Assembly: GCA_913058185.1 (NCBI GenBank)
Contig: CAJXQX010000023.1
Coordinates: forward strand, 1-49,862
DNA: 49,862 bases
Origin: an uncultured Verrucomicrobiota bacterium
GTDB lineage: Bacteria; Verrucomicrobiota; Verrucomicrobiia; Opitutales; Opitutaceae
Reading direction: 5' to 3'
In this document: positions 29,990-42,135 of the stretch, piece after piece
Position numbering within the stretch: the stretch's first letter is position 1
How the letters are laid out: each line of letters starts with the position of its first letter
The notes under the pieces: model-generated
The model's input: the letters and a program-made list of their open reading frames with translations, nothing else
Databases searched by the model: none
What the model was told of the DNA's origin: nothing
Made by a program: the position numbers and the translations under genes

Positions 29990-32446
29990 CTATTCTTTGG
30001 AACCGGATCGGGTTTGCAAATATGCCACTAGATCAGCCGCTTCAGCAGGAGTCAGAACGCCATTGAAAGCAGGCATGGTAGAGGTTAATCCGCTGCGATC
30101 AGCGATTTCGGAAACTTTCACGATCACGAGTCCCCGATCGGGGGTTTCGATCTCCAGAGTGTCCGCGGTGTCTCCGATCAGCACGCCGGCGATGACGGTG
30201 TCATCCTGCTGGGTTATCGCGATCAATCCGTAGCCGGGCGAAATGGTGCGAGCGGGGTGTAGAATCGCCTCGAGCAGTTCGGCAGGGCTGAGTCTCGAAC
30301 CCATATCGTCGAAGGCCGGGCCTGCCACGCCGCCGTGGCCCTCGAGACGATGGCAATTGACGCAACTCAAGTGGTGGGCGTTGCGCAGGAGAGCCTCTCC
30401 ATTGATGGGGTCGCCACGGGTGAGTGCATCCAGATAGTTCTGTTCGCTGGCGGCATCAGTTTGCTTGCTGGAGTTATTCCAAGACTCATCGGCGATCTGG
30501 CCCGGAGGAATCGCTTCGATGCGCGAGATGACAGCATCGGCGTTGCCGCCATTGTATTTAGTGCCCCATTCGATCAGGTAGAGCGCTCCGTCAGGTCCGA
30601 GTTCCAGATCCATCGGGCGTCGAATCGGCACGCCGGAGAGAATGCGGCGATATTCGATGGGCTGTTCGTTTTCGTCGAGTTTGGCGGCGATGATGCGTCC
30701 GCGCATCCAATCGTAGAAAAAGAGGTGCCGATCGAATTCGGCGGGCAGCTTGGCGGCGGAATCCAGCGCCGGATCGAAATAGTAAACGGGCCCCGCCATA
30801 GCGCAACGTCCTCCTACTCCCAGGAGCAGGGTGTCGGGCGAATGGGAGTAGGTATACGAAATCAGTGAGGGTTGCGCGGCGGGGAGATCCCGCAATCCGC
30901 TATTATGCGGGGAGTCGTTGCGCACGGCGGTAGGATCCCAGCTACCAGAGGTAATTTTGGTAGCGTAATTATATTTCGAATACGGCTGATTGTCGGCGAC
31001 GAAAAATGGCCAGCCGTAGTTTCCCGAAGTGCGGGCTTGGTTGATCTCGTCGTAGCCGGCCGGTCCTCGCTGAGGGTTGAGCGATCGTGCATCGGGTCCG
31101 ACTTCGCCCCAGTAAACGGTGTTGGTCTGCTGATCGACTGAAAGGCGGAAGGGATTGCGACAACCCATTACGTAGATCTCGGGCCGAGCCTTGGCGTTGG
31201 TTGCATCGAAGAGGTTGCCTTCGGGGATGGTGTAGGAGCCGTCAGGCTGGGGGATTATCCGTAAGATCTTTCCCCGTAGGTCTAGGGTATTGCCGGCGCT
31301 TGATTGCGCGTCCCAAGCGGCGCGTTCAGGGCGCTCGTCAACGGGGTTGTAGCCGTCGGAATCGAATGGATTGATGTTGTCTCCCGTCGAGATCAGGAGA
31401 TTACCCTGAGCATCAAAGGCCAAGGAGCCACCGGTGTGGCATGGCGGGGCATCTCGCTGCACCGGAATGCGGAGTAGCACGTGTTCGGAATCGAGATCCA
31501 GCGAGTCTCCTCGGAGGGTGAATCGGGAAACGCGGTTCTCACTCACGTCGGGTGCGGAGTAGCACAGATACATCCAACCGTTTTTGGTGAAATCAGGGTC
31601 GAGGGTGAATCCGATCAGACCGTCGTCGAGTTGGCTGAACACCTCGAGTTGACCAACCGTTATCGAAGAGCGTTGATCGGGCAGGGAGCGTTTGATCGCG
31701 CCGAGACGTTCGATGTAAAAGAGGCGCCCGTCTTTCGCCACGGCGAGTTCGAAGGGATCAAGCGGAGAGTCGTCCAAAACCACGCGGCGTAATCGGATCG
31801 CAAAATATAGGGCTACGTCGACGGGATCGTTGGTCGTATCGAGACGGAAGCGGCCGATCTGGTGATCGGGAAAATCCGGCGTGCCTTGTCGCATGGTGAT
31901 GCGTAGGCGGCTGCCATGGGGAATAAATACCGGCACCTTTGGGGCGAAGTAGGCTTGATGAATTTGACTGAGAGCCCCCGCGATTGCCCAGCCGGTATCT
32001 GGATTGTCCCCTGAAATCGCCGAATCCAGCATCCAGCCATCTTGTTCGTGGTCGGTGTAAGCGTGGGCGAGTGGAATTGAAACGGCCTTATTGCTTGAGT
32101 CGAAATAGGAAATTTCGACCCGTGATAGAATGAAGTTTCCGTGGGGAGCCCAACCTGGTCCTCCATTGGGTAGACGACCGTCAGTTAGGGCTTGCAATCG
32201 TAGTCCGTGGAACGTGCCGCCGGTCCACTCGGATTCGACGGTGTAGAGGGAAGGTATCGCATGACGGTAGGTCGCATAGAACGTTCCATCAGATTGCGCG
32301 ACGAGTTTGGATCCGCCGGTGGCGGAGGCCGTGCGGTTATGCAGTAGAAACCAATTCGCGTGAGCGGTTAGAACGAATCCACTCCCAAGTAATATCGCAC
32401 CTAACACGCGGTTGATGAGTCGGATGACGGACGACAATTTGGACAT
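29990..32446 (-). CDS. Secreted sugar dehydrogenase-like propeller fused to a CxxCH haem domain
   Basis: The 818-residue protein has a signal peptide (VLGAILLGSGFVLTAHA), an N-terminal beta-rich domain of about 190 residues (WFLLHNRTASATGGSK...), and a glucose/sorbosone dehydrogenase (GSDH, PQQ-type) propeller: LAVAKDGRLFYIERLGAIK, GLIGFTLDPDFTKNGWMYLCYS, CHTGGSLAFDAQGNLLISTGDN, GKILRI, RNPFRLSVDQQTNTVYWGEVGPD and YDEINQA. A PVC-type cytochrome c domain with CVNCHRLEGHGG ends it. Similar fusions are frequent in Verrucomicrobiota and Planctomycetota. It probably oxidises a sugar in the periplasm and passes electrons to its own haem. Confidence 0.88.
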   Translation of the reverse strand: MSKLSSVIRLINRVLGAILLGSGFVLTAHANWFLLHNRTASATGGSKLVAQSDGTFYATYRHAIPSLYTVESEWTGGTFHGLRLQALTDGRLPNGGPGWAPHGNFILSRVEISYFDSSNKAVSIPLAHAYTDHEQDGWMLDSAISGDNPDTGWAIAGALSQIHQAYFAPKVPVFIPHGSRLRITMRQGTPDFPDHQIGRFRLDTTNDPVDVALYFAIRLRRVVLDDSPLDPFELAVAKDGRLFYIERLGAIKRSLPDQRSSITVGQLEVFSQLDDGLIGFTLDPDFTKNGWMYLCYSAPDVSENRVSRFTLRGDSLDLDSEHVLLRIPVQRDAPPCHTGGSLAFDAQGNLLISTGDNINPFDSDGYNPVDERPERAAWDAQSSAGNTLDLRGKILRIIPQPDGSYTIPEGNLFDATNAKARPEIYVMGCRNPFRLSVDQQTNTVYWGEVGPDARSLNPQRGPAGYDEINQARTSGNYGWPFFVADNQPYSKYNYATKITSGSWDPTAVRNDSPHNSGLRDLPAAQPSLISYTYSHSPDTLLLGVGGRCAMAGPVYYFDPALDSAAKLPAEFDRHLFFYDWMRGRIIAAKLDENEQPIEYRRILSGVPIRRPMDLELGPDGALYLIEWGTKYNGGNADAVISRIEAIPPGQIADESWNNSSKQTDAASEQNYLDALTRGDPINGEALLRNAHHLSCVNCHRLEGHGGVAGPAFDDMGSRLSPAELLEAILHPARTISPGYGLIAITQQDDTVIAGVLIGDTADTLEIETPDRGLVIVKVSEIADRSGLTSTMPAFNGVLTPAEAADLVAYLQTRSGSKE

Positions 32447-32592
32447 ACTCGAATTCAGCTTTCCACGGCTGGGGCGAACGGCGAGTCGAAATTCCGAATA
32501 ACCGCTCGAAATCGGGGAGTGCGACCGCGTCTTAACGCTTCAGCATTGAAAGCTACGTTCGAACGGGTGCTGTTAGGGCGAAGCTCCCTCGC

Positions 32593-35057
<2,465 letters not shown>

Positions 35058-35118
35058 TTCTCTATTCAAATACGCTGGAATTAAACTCCGGTGGGCTACT
35101 CTTAAAATCACCTCATTT

Positions 35119-35994
35119 ATGAAATCTATATCCTTGTTCAAATCGATCTCTCTGGCCGTGGTGGTGGCGACTGTGCTCCCGCTCTATTCTTCTGCTCAGT
35201 CAGCGCTCAAATTCCCGGCTCCTAGTCCAAGTGCCACCGTAAAACAGGTGGTGGGTCTTACTGATGTGGAGATCGTTTACGCGCGGCCTGCCATGCGAGG
35301 ACGGGAAGTCTTTGGTGGCTTGGTGCCTTTTGGCGAGATCTGGCGCACCGGAGCGAATGCCGCGACAACCGTTTCGTTCAGTGGTCCGGTGGCGTTCGGT
35401 GGCACGATGATTCCGGCCGGGACCTACGCCTTATTCTCAGTGCCGGGGAAGAAGGCGTGGGAAGTGATTCTGTCGTCCAATACCAAACAATGGGGTTCCT
35501 ATGAGCACGATGCCAAGGACGAGGTGGCCCGAGTGAAGGTCATGCCGGTGAAGACGGCGGCGGTGGTCGAGTCTTTGACCCTTTCGTTAGATGAAGTGGA
35601 TGCAGATGCGGCGACGTTGAACATCGCGTGGGAGGCCGTGCGGGTGCCGATTACGGTGATTGCCGATACCAAGGCTGAATTGCTGCCTCAAATCCAGGCA
35701 CTGATGGCCAGTGATGCGCAGAAGAAACCGTATCTTCAGGCAGCGATGTATCTCTACGCTAAAGGCGTAAATTTGGAGCAGGCGGCGCAGTGGATTGGGA
35801 AAGCGGCGGCGGGGCAGCCGGACGCGATTTGGATTTCTTACCGTCAAGGACTGGTGCTCGAAGCTTTGGGTGACAAAGCGGGTGCAATGGAGGCGGCGAA
35901 GAAGTCGCTGACCGGAGCCAAGAAAATGGAGGGTGAGATTAGCACCGAATACATCCGCCTCAATCAGACTTTGATCGCTCGACTCAAATCCTAA
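35119..35994 (+). CDS. Secreted DUF2911 protein with C-terminal helical region
   Basis: The 291-residue protein has a signal peptide (MKSISLFKSISLAVVVATVLPLYSSAQSA) and the DUF2911 domain: PSPSATVKQVVGLTDVEIVYARPAMRGR, GLVPFGEIWRTGANAATTVSF and GTYALFSVPGKKAWEVILS. A TPR-like C-terminal part (AAQWIGKAAAGQPDAIWISYRQG) follows. The family is common in Bacteroidota and Verrucomicrobiota and has no known function. The ATG at 35119 is chosen for the signal. Its stop overlaps the start of the next gene (TAATG, 35992-35996). Confidence 0.87.
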   Translation: MKSISLFKSISLAVVVATVLPLYSSAQSALKFPAPSPSATVKQVVGLTDVEIVYARPAMRGREVFGGLVPFGEIWRTGANAATTVSFSGPVAFGGTMIPAGTYALFSVPGKKAWEVILSSNTKQWGSYEHDAKDEVARVKVMPVKTAAVVESLTLSLDEVDADAATLNIAWEAVRVPITVIADTKAELLPQIQALMASDAQKKPYLQAAMYLYAKGVNLEQAAQWIGKAAAGQPDAIWISYRQGLVLEALGDKAGAMEAAKKSLTGAKKMEGEISTEYIRLNQTLIARLKS

Positions 35995-38474
35995 TGCATT
36001 TCCCCCGCCTTCTCTCGGTTTCACGAATTTTAATCCCGTTGGCCGTATTTGGCTCGATGGCCACGGCTGCGGTCACGCCGCCGAGCGCAGGTGCGATCTT
36101 GGAGGAGTTGCAACGAGTTCGGGAAACCGGGCGGGTGCTTTTTCTGGCGGCTCATCCAGATGATGAGAACACGCGGCTGATCGCGTATCTCGCCAACGGG
36201 CGACATTACGCGACGGGTTACCTTTCACTGACGCGGGGTGATGGGGGGCAGAATCTGATCGGCCCGGAGCTACGCGATGCGTTGGGCGTGATCCGCACCC
36301 AGGAGTTGTTGGCGGCACGGCGCGTTGATGGTGGGCGCCAGTTTTTCTCCCGGGCCAATGACTTTGGCTACTCCAAGAGCGCCGAGGAAGCGTTGACGGT
36401 TTGGGATCGGCAGGAGGTTTTGTCGGATACGGTGAGAGTGATTCGACAGTTTAGACCAGACGTCATTGTGACGCGTTTCTCGCCGACCCGCACGGGCACG
36501 CATGGGCACCATACGGGATCGGCAGTTATGGCGGTAGAGGCCTTTACTTTGGCGGGTGATTCAGCGGCATTTTCCGAGGAGTTAGGGCATTTGAAACCCT
36601 GGCAGCCCAAGCGCGTGGTCTGGAATGCTTCCAGCCGTGGAGGTAGGGTGTCGGAGGATACGATTTCATTGGAAGTGGGCGGTTACAACGCCGTGCGGGG
36701 AGAATCGTTTGGCGAGATTGCGGCGCATTCGCGTTCGCAACATCGAAGCCAAGGGTTTGGGGCCGTGGGCACCCGAGGAAATGCGACCGAACGGTTTGCC
36801 CATTTGGTGGGTGAGTCCGCGACGACCGATTTGATGGACGGAGTGGAGGATGCTTGGGCTAGCTACGCGGGTGGAGCGTCGATTTCGGCACAACTAGACT
36901 CGATCATATCTGCTTTTGATCCGTTGAATGTCACCGCTTCGGTGAAAGCGCTTTTGGCGGTCAAGGCGGCCTTGGCGAATTTGTCACCCGATGACGTGAT
37001 CATCGCGGAAAAGCAGGTGCAGTTAGACCAGATCTTGGTCGCGATGCTGGGGCTCTACGGTGAAGCCGTCGTGCCGGATACGAAAGTGGTGCCAGGCGAG
37101 GTGCTCAAAATTACTCACCGAGTGGTGCAGCGGAATGCGACGGAGGTGCCGGTATCCTGGCAGAGTATCGAGTTTGAGTCGGATCTGGGTTCGGTGGTTG
37201 TGGCCAAAAACTTGAGCCCTAATGAAACGGAAACGGTTGAGCTTAATCCAACCTTACCGGCGGATACCGCGCTGACGCATCCGTATTGGTTGGAATTACC
37301 GAGCGCCGCGGGGATGGCGGTCGTCGCGGATAAATCCCTTATCGGCACGCCGGAGAATCAGCCGGCGTTCGGGATGGAATATCACTTTCAAATTGAAGGG
37401 CAGACTTTGGTCGTGCCGGTGGCTCCGGTAAAAGTTACGCGTGATCCGGTGCGCGGAGAACTACGGGATGCGCTCCAAGTGATTCCGCCGGTATCGGTGG
37501 GGTTTACCAGCCAGCTCGAGCATTTTGAACCCGGCGAAACGCACTCCATTTCGGTCCAAGCTACGGCGGCGCGAGACGAAATCGGGGGAACGCTTGAATT
37601 GGAGTTGCCGGCTGGCTGGTCGGCAAATCCCACGCGCGTGCCATTCTCCCTATCTTCGGTGGGAGATCGGGTGGAAGCGGAGTTTACCGTCCAGGCGCCG
37701 ATGCGAGTCGAATCGGTCAAGATCGGCGTGCGTGGCACGGTGCAGGGACGCGGTTTTGACCGAAGCCCTGAGCTGGTGACTTATGATCACATCCCGGTTC
37801 AATTGCTGCAGCCCAAAGCAACGCTCACGGCGATGAGTTTTGAACTTAATACTCGGGGTCGACGCGTGGGTTATCTGCCTGGAGCGGGTGACACAACGGG
37901 GGAAGCGCTAACGTTGATGGGTTATGAAGTGAAGACTTTGACCACAGCGGATTTGAGCGCTGATGGTTTAGCAGGTTTGGGTGCGGTGGTCCTTGGAATC
38001 CGTGCTTATAATACGAAGCCTGAACTGATGGCGCGGCGTTCGGCGTTATGGGATTTTGTGCAATCGGGTGGTAACGTGATTACTCAATACAACACGATAT
38101 CTCAGCTGCCGAGCGGCGACCTTGGGCCCTATCCGTTTTCAGTTTCTCGTGACCGCGTAACGGATGAGACGGCGGCGGTGACGTTGCTGGCGGCGGATCA
38201 CCCCGCGATCGTGGGTCCGAATAAAATCACGTTAGCCGATTTCGACGGTTGGGTGCAGGAGCGGGGATTGTATTTCCCCAATCAATGGGACGACGCCTAT
38301 ACGCCTTTACTGGGAATGGCCGATCCGGGTGAACGCCAGACCAAGGGTAGTCTCTTGGTGGCGAAGCACGGTGACGGCTATTTCGTTTATACCGGATTAT
38401 CGTTCTTCCGCGAGTTTCCCGCGGGCGTGCCGGGGGCGTATCGACTGTTTGCGAATTTGGTTTCGCTGGAGTGA
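35994..38474 (+). CDS. Secreted PIG-L (LmbE-like) deacetylase, large form
   Basis: The 826-residue protein has a signal peptide (LIPLAVFGSMATAA) and an N-terminal PIG-L de-N-acetylase domain with the zinc motif AHPDDE, SLTRGDGGQN, the RTQELLAARRVDGG segment and GTHGHHTGSA. A long beta-rich middle (Ig-like, NEW3-like: SIEFESDLGSVVVAKNLSPNETETVEL) follows, and then a C-terminal glutamine amidotransferase-like/ThuA-like region (RGRRVGYLPGAGDTTGEALTLMGYEVKTL...GGNVITQYNT). It probably removes N-acetyl groups from amino sugars in the periplasm. It is coupled to the DUF2911 gene by start/stop overlap. Confidence 0.88.
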   Translation: MHFPRLLSVSRILIPLAVFGSMATAAVTPPSAGAILEELQRVRETGRVLFLAAHPDDENTRLIAYLANGRHYATGYLSLTRGDGGQNLIGPELRDALGVIRTQELLAARRVDGGRQFFSRANDFGYSKSAEEALTVWDRQEVLSDTVRVIRQFRPDVIVTRFSPTRTGTHGHHTGSAVMAVEAFTLAGDSAAFSEELGHLKPWQPKRVVWNASSRGGRVSEDTISLEVGGYNAVRGESFGEIAAHSRSQHRSQGFGAVGTRGNATERFAHLVGESATTDLMDGVEDAWASYAGGASISAQLDSIISAFDPLNVTASVKALLAVKAALANLSPDDVIIAEKQVQLDQILVAMLGLYGEAVVPDTKVVPGEVLKITHRVVQRNATEVPVSWQSIEFESDLGSVVVAKNLSPNETETVELNPTLPADTALTHPYWLELPSAAGMAVVADKSLIGTPENQPAFGMEYHFQIEGQTLVVPVAPVKVTRDPVRGELRDALQVIPPVSVGFTSQLEHFEPGETHSISVQATAARDEIGGTLELELPAGWSANPTRVPFSLSSVGDRVEAEFTVQAPMRVESVKIGVRGTVQGRGFDRSPELVTYDHIPVQLLQPKATLTAMSFELNTRGRRVGYLPGAGDTTGEALTLMGYEVKTLTTADLSADGLAGLGAVVLGIRAYNTKPELMARRSALWDFVQSGGNVITQYNTISQLPSGDLGPYPFSVSRDRVTDETAAVTLLAADHPAIVGPNKITLADFDGWVQERGLYFPNQWDDAYTPLLGMADPGERQTKGSLLVAKHGDGYFVYTGLSFFREFPAGVPGAYRLFANLVSLE

Positions 38475-38489
38475 TCGGTCTGGACGGGA

Positions 38490-38529
38490 GTCGGGCGTGA
38501 AGAGCCAGATGGCACATGATGTAGAACGG
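38490..38529. repeat. Dispersed repeat, copy 2
   Basis: This matches the sequence at 24994-25031 (GTCGGGC, GCCAGATG, CATG, AGAAC) and again lies just after a plus-strand stop codon. The rest of the 285-bp gap (38475-38759) holds several small hairpins and no gene. Confidence 0.55.
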
Positions 38530-38711
38530 GTTTGGGCAACAAGAGATGCTGCACAGGTGGCTCTTTATTTGGGAGTGTCCATGGCAGAGCGATAGGCTGC
38601 AGCGGTTGGCCCAATTTGGCGGCAATTCGAGGCAACTTTCTAGGGTTGGAGTCAATCCCGACTCCACCGACTGGGGTCAGCGACCCCGGGTTCCTCCCGA
38701 TTAGTTGAAAC

Positions 38712-38732
38712 GGGCGTCGTCCAGCGACGCCC
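38712..38732. terminator. Hairpin between convergent genes
   Basis: A perfect 8-bp stem (GGGCGTCG, loop TCCAG, CGACGCCC) lies between the PIG-L gene and the molybdenum hydroxylase gene, which converge. Short flanking palindromes (GGGGTCAGCGACCCC at about 38674-38688) add to it. A two-way terminator is likely, although no long T-run is present. Confidence 0.5.
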
Positions 38733-38759
38733 TTACAGTGGCCAAAAGGCCGTCGGTCA

Positions 38760-40874
38760 TTATGCTTTCAGATCGTTCTGCAGGAACGGGAGATTGCGCA
38801 TGCGCACACCGGTAGCGGCAAAGACCGCGTTGGCGACGGCCGCAGAGGCGGGAGGGAGCGCGGGCTCTCCGAGACCGGTGGGCGGGTAGCCAGTGTCGAG
38901 AAAACGGGTCTCCACTTCGGGCGCTTCGTTCATGCGGATCAATCGATAGGTATTGAAGTTAGTGTTGGCCGAAGCGCCATCGATGATGGGCATGTCGCCA
39001 AACCAAGCGCAGCCGATTCCGTCGACTACCCCGCCTTCGCATTGGTTCTCCGCGCTGCTGAGGTTGATCACTTGGCCGCAGTCCACCGCACAGTAAACCT
39101 TGTGCACCTTGATGTTGCCGTCGCTTACGGAAACTTCCGCGACTTGGGCCACGTAGGAGTGATGCGAGAAATGGACGGAAATTCCTTGGAATCTACCGGA
39201 TGGAGGTTTGCCCCAATTGGCCATTTTGGCGGCCGCTTCCAATACTCCGCGCATTCGGGCAGGTTCATAGTCCACTTTGCCGAAGGGAGAGGTCTCCGCT
39301 TGGCGCAGGAGTTCCAGCCGAAAGGCCAACGGTTCCTTGCCGAGGGCGTGACCGACTTCCTCGAGGAAGGATTGATCGAGGTAGGCACAGACGTTGTGGT
39401 TAGGGGATCGCCAGGCCCCTGTGCTCACGTCGGTGCGGATGTGGTGGATATCGACCTGGTAATTCGGCACGGCGCCGTTGGGGAAATTATTATTCACCAC
39501 GGCGCCGCGTGGTGTGACGCTGGCCGATTGTAAATGCCAGGCGGTGAATTGGCCTTGGGCATCGATTCCGGCGCGATAGTGGTAGAGGCCGGCGGGACGG
39601 AAGCCGCCGTTTATCATGTCCTCTTCCCGTTTCCAAACGATGTTGACGGGGGCACCGGCTAACTGGGATGCGTGCACCGCGTCTTCCACGAAGTCGGTTT
39701 TGAGCCGACGGCCGAAACCACCACCGATACGGGTCATTTCCGTGGTGATCTTGTCTTCGGACAGACCGAGGATGCGGGCTGCCCCGCGCTGAGCGTTGGC
39801 GGGCGTTTGCATGGGGCCGAGCAAGTAGGCAGAATCCTCTTTCACATCGGCATACATGTTGATCGGCTCCATGGGAGCGTGGGGGAGAAATGGGACCTTG
39901 TAGATGGCCTCGATCACGCGTTCGGCCTTTTGCAGAGCTTGTTCGACGTTGCCCACCTTGCGTTTGGTGTCTCCGGTTTCATTTTTGATGGCGTCAGCAA
40001 AGGCTGCGGAAAGTCGGGTCGAACTTTCCCTAACTTTAGGGGATTTCCATTCAATCTGCAGGGCTTCCTTACCTTTGAAGGCGGCGTAGGTATTGGTGGC
40101 CAAAACGGCGACCTTGTCGGGCCAAGAAACGACTTTGACTACGCCCGCAACCTTGAGGGCGGCGGAGCTGTTTACCTTGCCGAGTTTCTGACCGTGCTCG
40201 GGAGGATTGGTAATCGCACCGTAGAGCATCCCGGGCTTCTTCGTGTCGATTCCGTAGCGTTGCTGGCCGGTGACGATCTTGGGAACGTCGGTCCCGGGAA
40301 CACGGGTTCCTAGCAGGGTAAATTCTGAGGCATCCTTGAGTCGCACCGAATCAGGTAGCGGCAGTTTGGCGGCGGCAGTGGCGAGTTCACCGTAGGATAA
40401 GGTTTTTCCGGTTGGAGTGTGGGTGACCGTGCTGTTGGCGGTGGTGCAATCGGCAGTTTTGACTCCCCATTTTTTCGCGGCGGCGGTGACTAGCAACGCT
40501 CGGGCAGATGCACCGGCTTCGCGCAAGGTGGGGTAGGTGGAACGGATAGCGCCGCTCCCGCCAGCTACCTGGCGCTCGTATTGGTCGGTGTCGAGCGGGG
40601 CTTGTTCGATGGTCACGTCCTCCCACGCCACATCGAGCTCTTCGCCGATGATCATGGGGAAAGCGGTCTTGATACCCTGGCCAATTTCCGGGTTCTGATT
40701 GAGCAAGGTGATTTTGCCTGATGGGGCGATGCTCAGAAATGCGTTGGGTTGAAACGTCGCTGCGTTCGAGGGCGTCGCTGCTTGGCCCCAACGGAAACTG
40801 AGGAGTAAACCGCCGCTGGCCGCAGCTGACAGTTTGAGGAATGAGCGGCGATCGTAGGTGGTGGCGGGGCTCAT
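38760..40874 (-). CDS. Molybdopterin-binding subunit of a xanthine dehydrogenase-family hydroxylase (IorB-like)
   Basis: The 704-residue large subunit has a Tat signal ([15 protein letters not shown]), so it is exported folded with its cofactor. The single-chain IorB-type layout is seen: [53 protein letters not shown], a split aldehyde oxidase domain ([11 protein letters not shown]), [18 protein letters not shown] and the active Glu region GLGEPALPP. Isoquinoline 1-oxidoreductase and aldehyde dehydrogenases of this group hydroxylate aromatic or aldehyde substrates. The substrate here is unknown. It is coupled by ATGA overlap to the Fe-S subunit. Confidence 0.92.
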   Translation of the reverse strand: MSPATTYDRRSFLKLSAAASGGLLLSFRWGQAATPSNAATFQPNAFLSIAPSGKITLLNQNPEIGQGIKTAFPMIIGEELDVAWEDVTIEQAPLDTDQYERQVAGGSGAIRSTYPTLREAGASARALLVTAAAKKWGVKTADCTTANSTVTHTPTGKTLSYGELATAAAKLPLPDSVRLKDASEFTLLGTRVPGTDVPKIVTGQQRYGIDTKKPGMLYGAITNPPEHGQKLGKVNSSAALKVAGVVKVVSWPDKVAVLATNTYAAFKGKEALQIEWKSPKVRESSTRLSAAFADAIKNETGDTKRKVGNVEQALQKAERVIEAIYKVPFLPHAPMEPINMYADVKEDSAYLLGPMQTPANAQRGAARILGLSEDKITTEMTRIGGGFGRRLKTDFVEDAVHASQLAGAPVNIVWKREEDMINGGFRPAGLYHYRAGIDAQGQFTAWHLQSASVTPRGAVVNNNFPNGAVPNYQVDIHHIRTDVSTGAWRSPNHNVCAYLDQSFLEEVGHALGKEPLAFRLELLRQAETSPFGKVDYEPARMRGVLEAAAKMANWGKPPSGRFQGISVHFSHHSYVAQVAEVSVSDGNIKVHKVYCAVDCGQVINLSSAENQCEGGVVDGIGCAWFGDMPIIDGASANTNFNTYRLIRMNEAPEVETRFLDTGYPPTGLGEPALPPASAAVANAVFAATGVRMRNLPFLQNDLKA

Positions 40875-41338
40875 TTTGCACCTCCTTTATCGGCGGCGAG
40901 GTGGATCGCAGCCTTGATGCGTTGGTAGGTGCCGCAGCGGCAAATGTTACCGGACATGCTGGCATCGATCTCTTCATCGGTGGGGTTAGGGGTGCTGGCG
41001 AGAAGGGCGGTGGCGGACATGATCTGACCGGCTTGGCAGTAACCGCATTGAGGAACGTCCACCTCTTGCCACGCGGCTTGCACGGGATGGTCACCATTGG
41101 CGGAAAGGCCTTCTATCGTGGTGATCGGCTGACTGGCAGCCGCTGAGACGGGGAATGAGCACGAGCGAATGGGCGCGCCATTGAGGTGAACGGTGCACGT
41201 GCCACATTGGCCAATGCCGCAGCTGTATTTTGTGCCGGTGAGTTCGAGGAGATCACGCAAGACCCAGAGTAAGGGCATGGTGGGGTCGGCTTCGACAGAG
41301 CGGGCTTCGCCGTTAACGGTGAGAGTATACTTAGCCAT
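40871..41338 (-). CDS. (2Fe-2S) small subunit of the molybdenum hydroxylase (IorA-like)
   Basis: The 155-residue protein has the plant-type ferredoxin cluster motif CGIGQCGTC...C and the second cluster CGYCQAGQ...CRCGTY, the standard two-cluster layout of xanthine dehydrogenase small subunits. It passes electrons from the Mo site to an external acceptor; no FAD subunit is nearby, consistent with the IorAB type, which often uses a cytochrome. It has no export signal, so it is probably carried out with the Tat-bearing large subunit. Confidence 0.94.
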   Translation of the reverse strand: MAKYTLTVNGEARSVEADPTMPLLWVLRDLLELTGTKYSCGIGQCGTCTVHLNGAPIRSCSFPVSAAASQPITTIEGLSANGDHPVQAAWQEVDVPQCGYCQAGQIMSATALLASTPNPTDEEIDASMSGNICRCGTYQRIKAAIHLAADKGGAK

Positions 41339-41497
41339 AGGGGGTAGAAAGTAAGGGGGTGGAACGAAACTGTGGTTACTAGATTACACCAATCTCAGCC
41401 TTAAACTTATGAAGACGAAAGCTGACAATCGTCATTTCACTTCAAAAAAATGCCCCCGCTCACGTCTCAGTCCGAGGTGAAGAGGGTGATGCGAGGC

Positions 41498-42013
41498 TCA
41501 GCCCATGCCTTTGTCCCGGAGAGCGGTGCTGAGTTCCTGCATGAAGGCTTCACCATCTTCGGGCGAAGGGCGGTAGTCTTCTTGGCTCACCTCGGTGAAG
41601 CCGGGGCGACCTTGGTTATCGACCATCCATTTGCCGGTTACTCCGTCGCTGAAGGTTACAGATCCACTGGCAATGGCACCGGGGATCAATACCGCGGCAT
41701 CGACGTCGATAGTCACTCCGCCTACGGCGGGGGTTTCACCTTCACTGGCGTCTTCAGCTGCAGCGGCTGGGCTGGAAGCGTCGTCGACGGGAGGTTTGGG
41801 TTTAGGGGGAGGCGCCTTGGTGACGTCGCTCGCATCGGCCTTAGGTGCTTGGTCGATGAGGGTGAGGTCCAAGTCGTCGACGAGGAATCTCACGTCCATG
41901 TAGGTCATGGAGATCTTAAAATCAGCATCGATGCGTTTTTGCACATCGGAGAGGGTGGCTCCGTCTCGGACCCAGTTGGCGACTTCGGCGGTTTGCTCGG
42001 GTGACAGGGACAT
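41498..42013 (-). CDS. Conserved protein of unknown function
   Basis: The 171-residue protein starts MSLSPEQTAEVANWVRDGATLSDVQKRI, a predicted helical segment that looks like a helix-turn-helix, followed by MTYMDVRFLVDDLDLTL, an acidic Ala/Pro-rich linker, and a beta-rich end (ASGSVTFSDGVTGKWMVDNQGRPGF). I recall the same opening in other Opitutaceae proteins of unknown function. It lies 122 bp after dnaA, on the same strand. Confidence 0.65.
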   Translation of the reverse strand: MSLSPEQTAEVANWVRDGATLSDVQKRIDADFKISMTYMDVRFLVDDLDLTLIDQAPKADASDVTKAPPPKPKPPVDDASSPAAAAEDASEGETPAVGGVTIDVDAAVLIPGAIASGSVTFSDGVTGKWMVDNQGRPGFTEVSQEDYRPSPEDGEAFMQELSTALRDKGMG

Positions 42014-42135
42014 TAGGAAATTTTGATTTTTGGACTGCAGATTTTAGAGATTCAGGATCTCAGGCCCCGAACAAGAGGCAATTGGTGGATCCAGTCCTAA
42101 CAGAACCCTGATTCTCGACCGCTGGAAGCTCGAAA

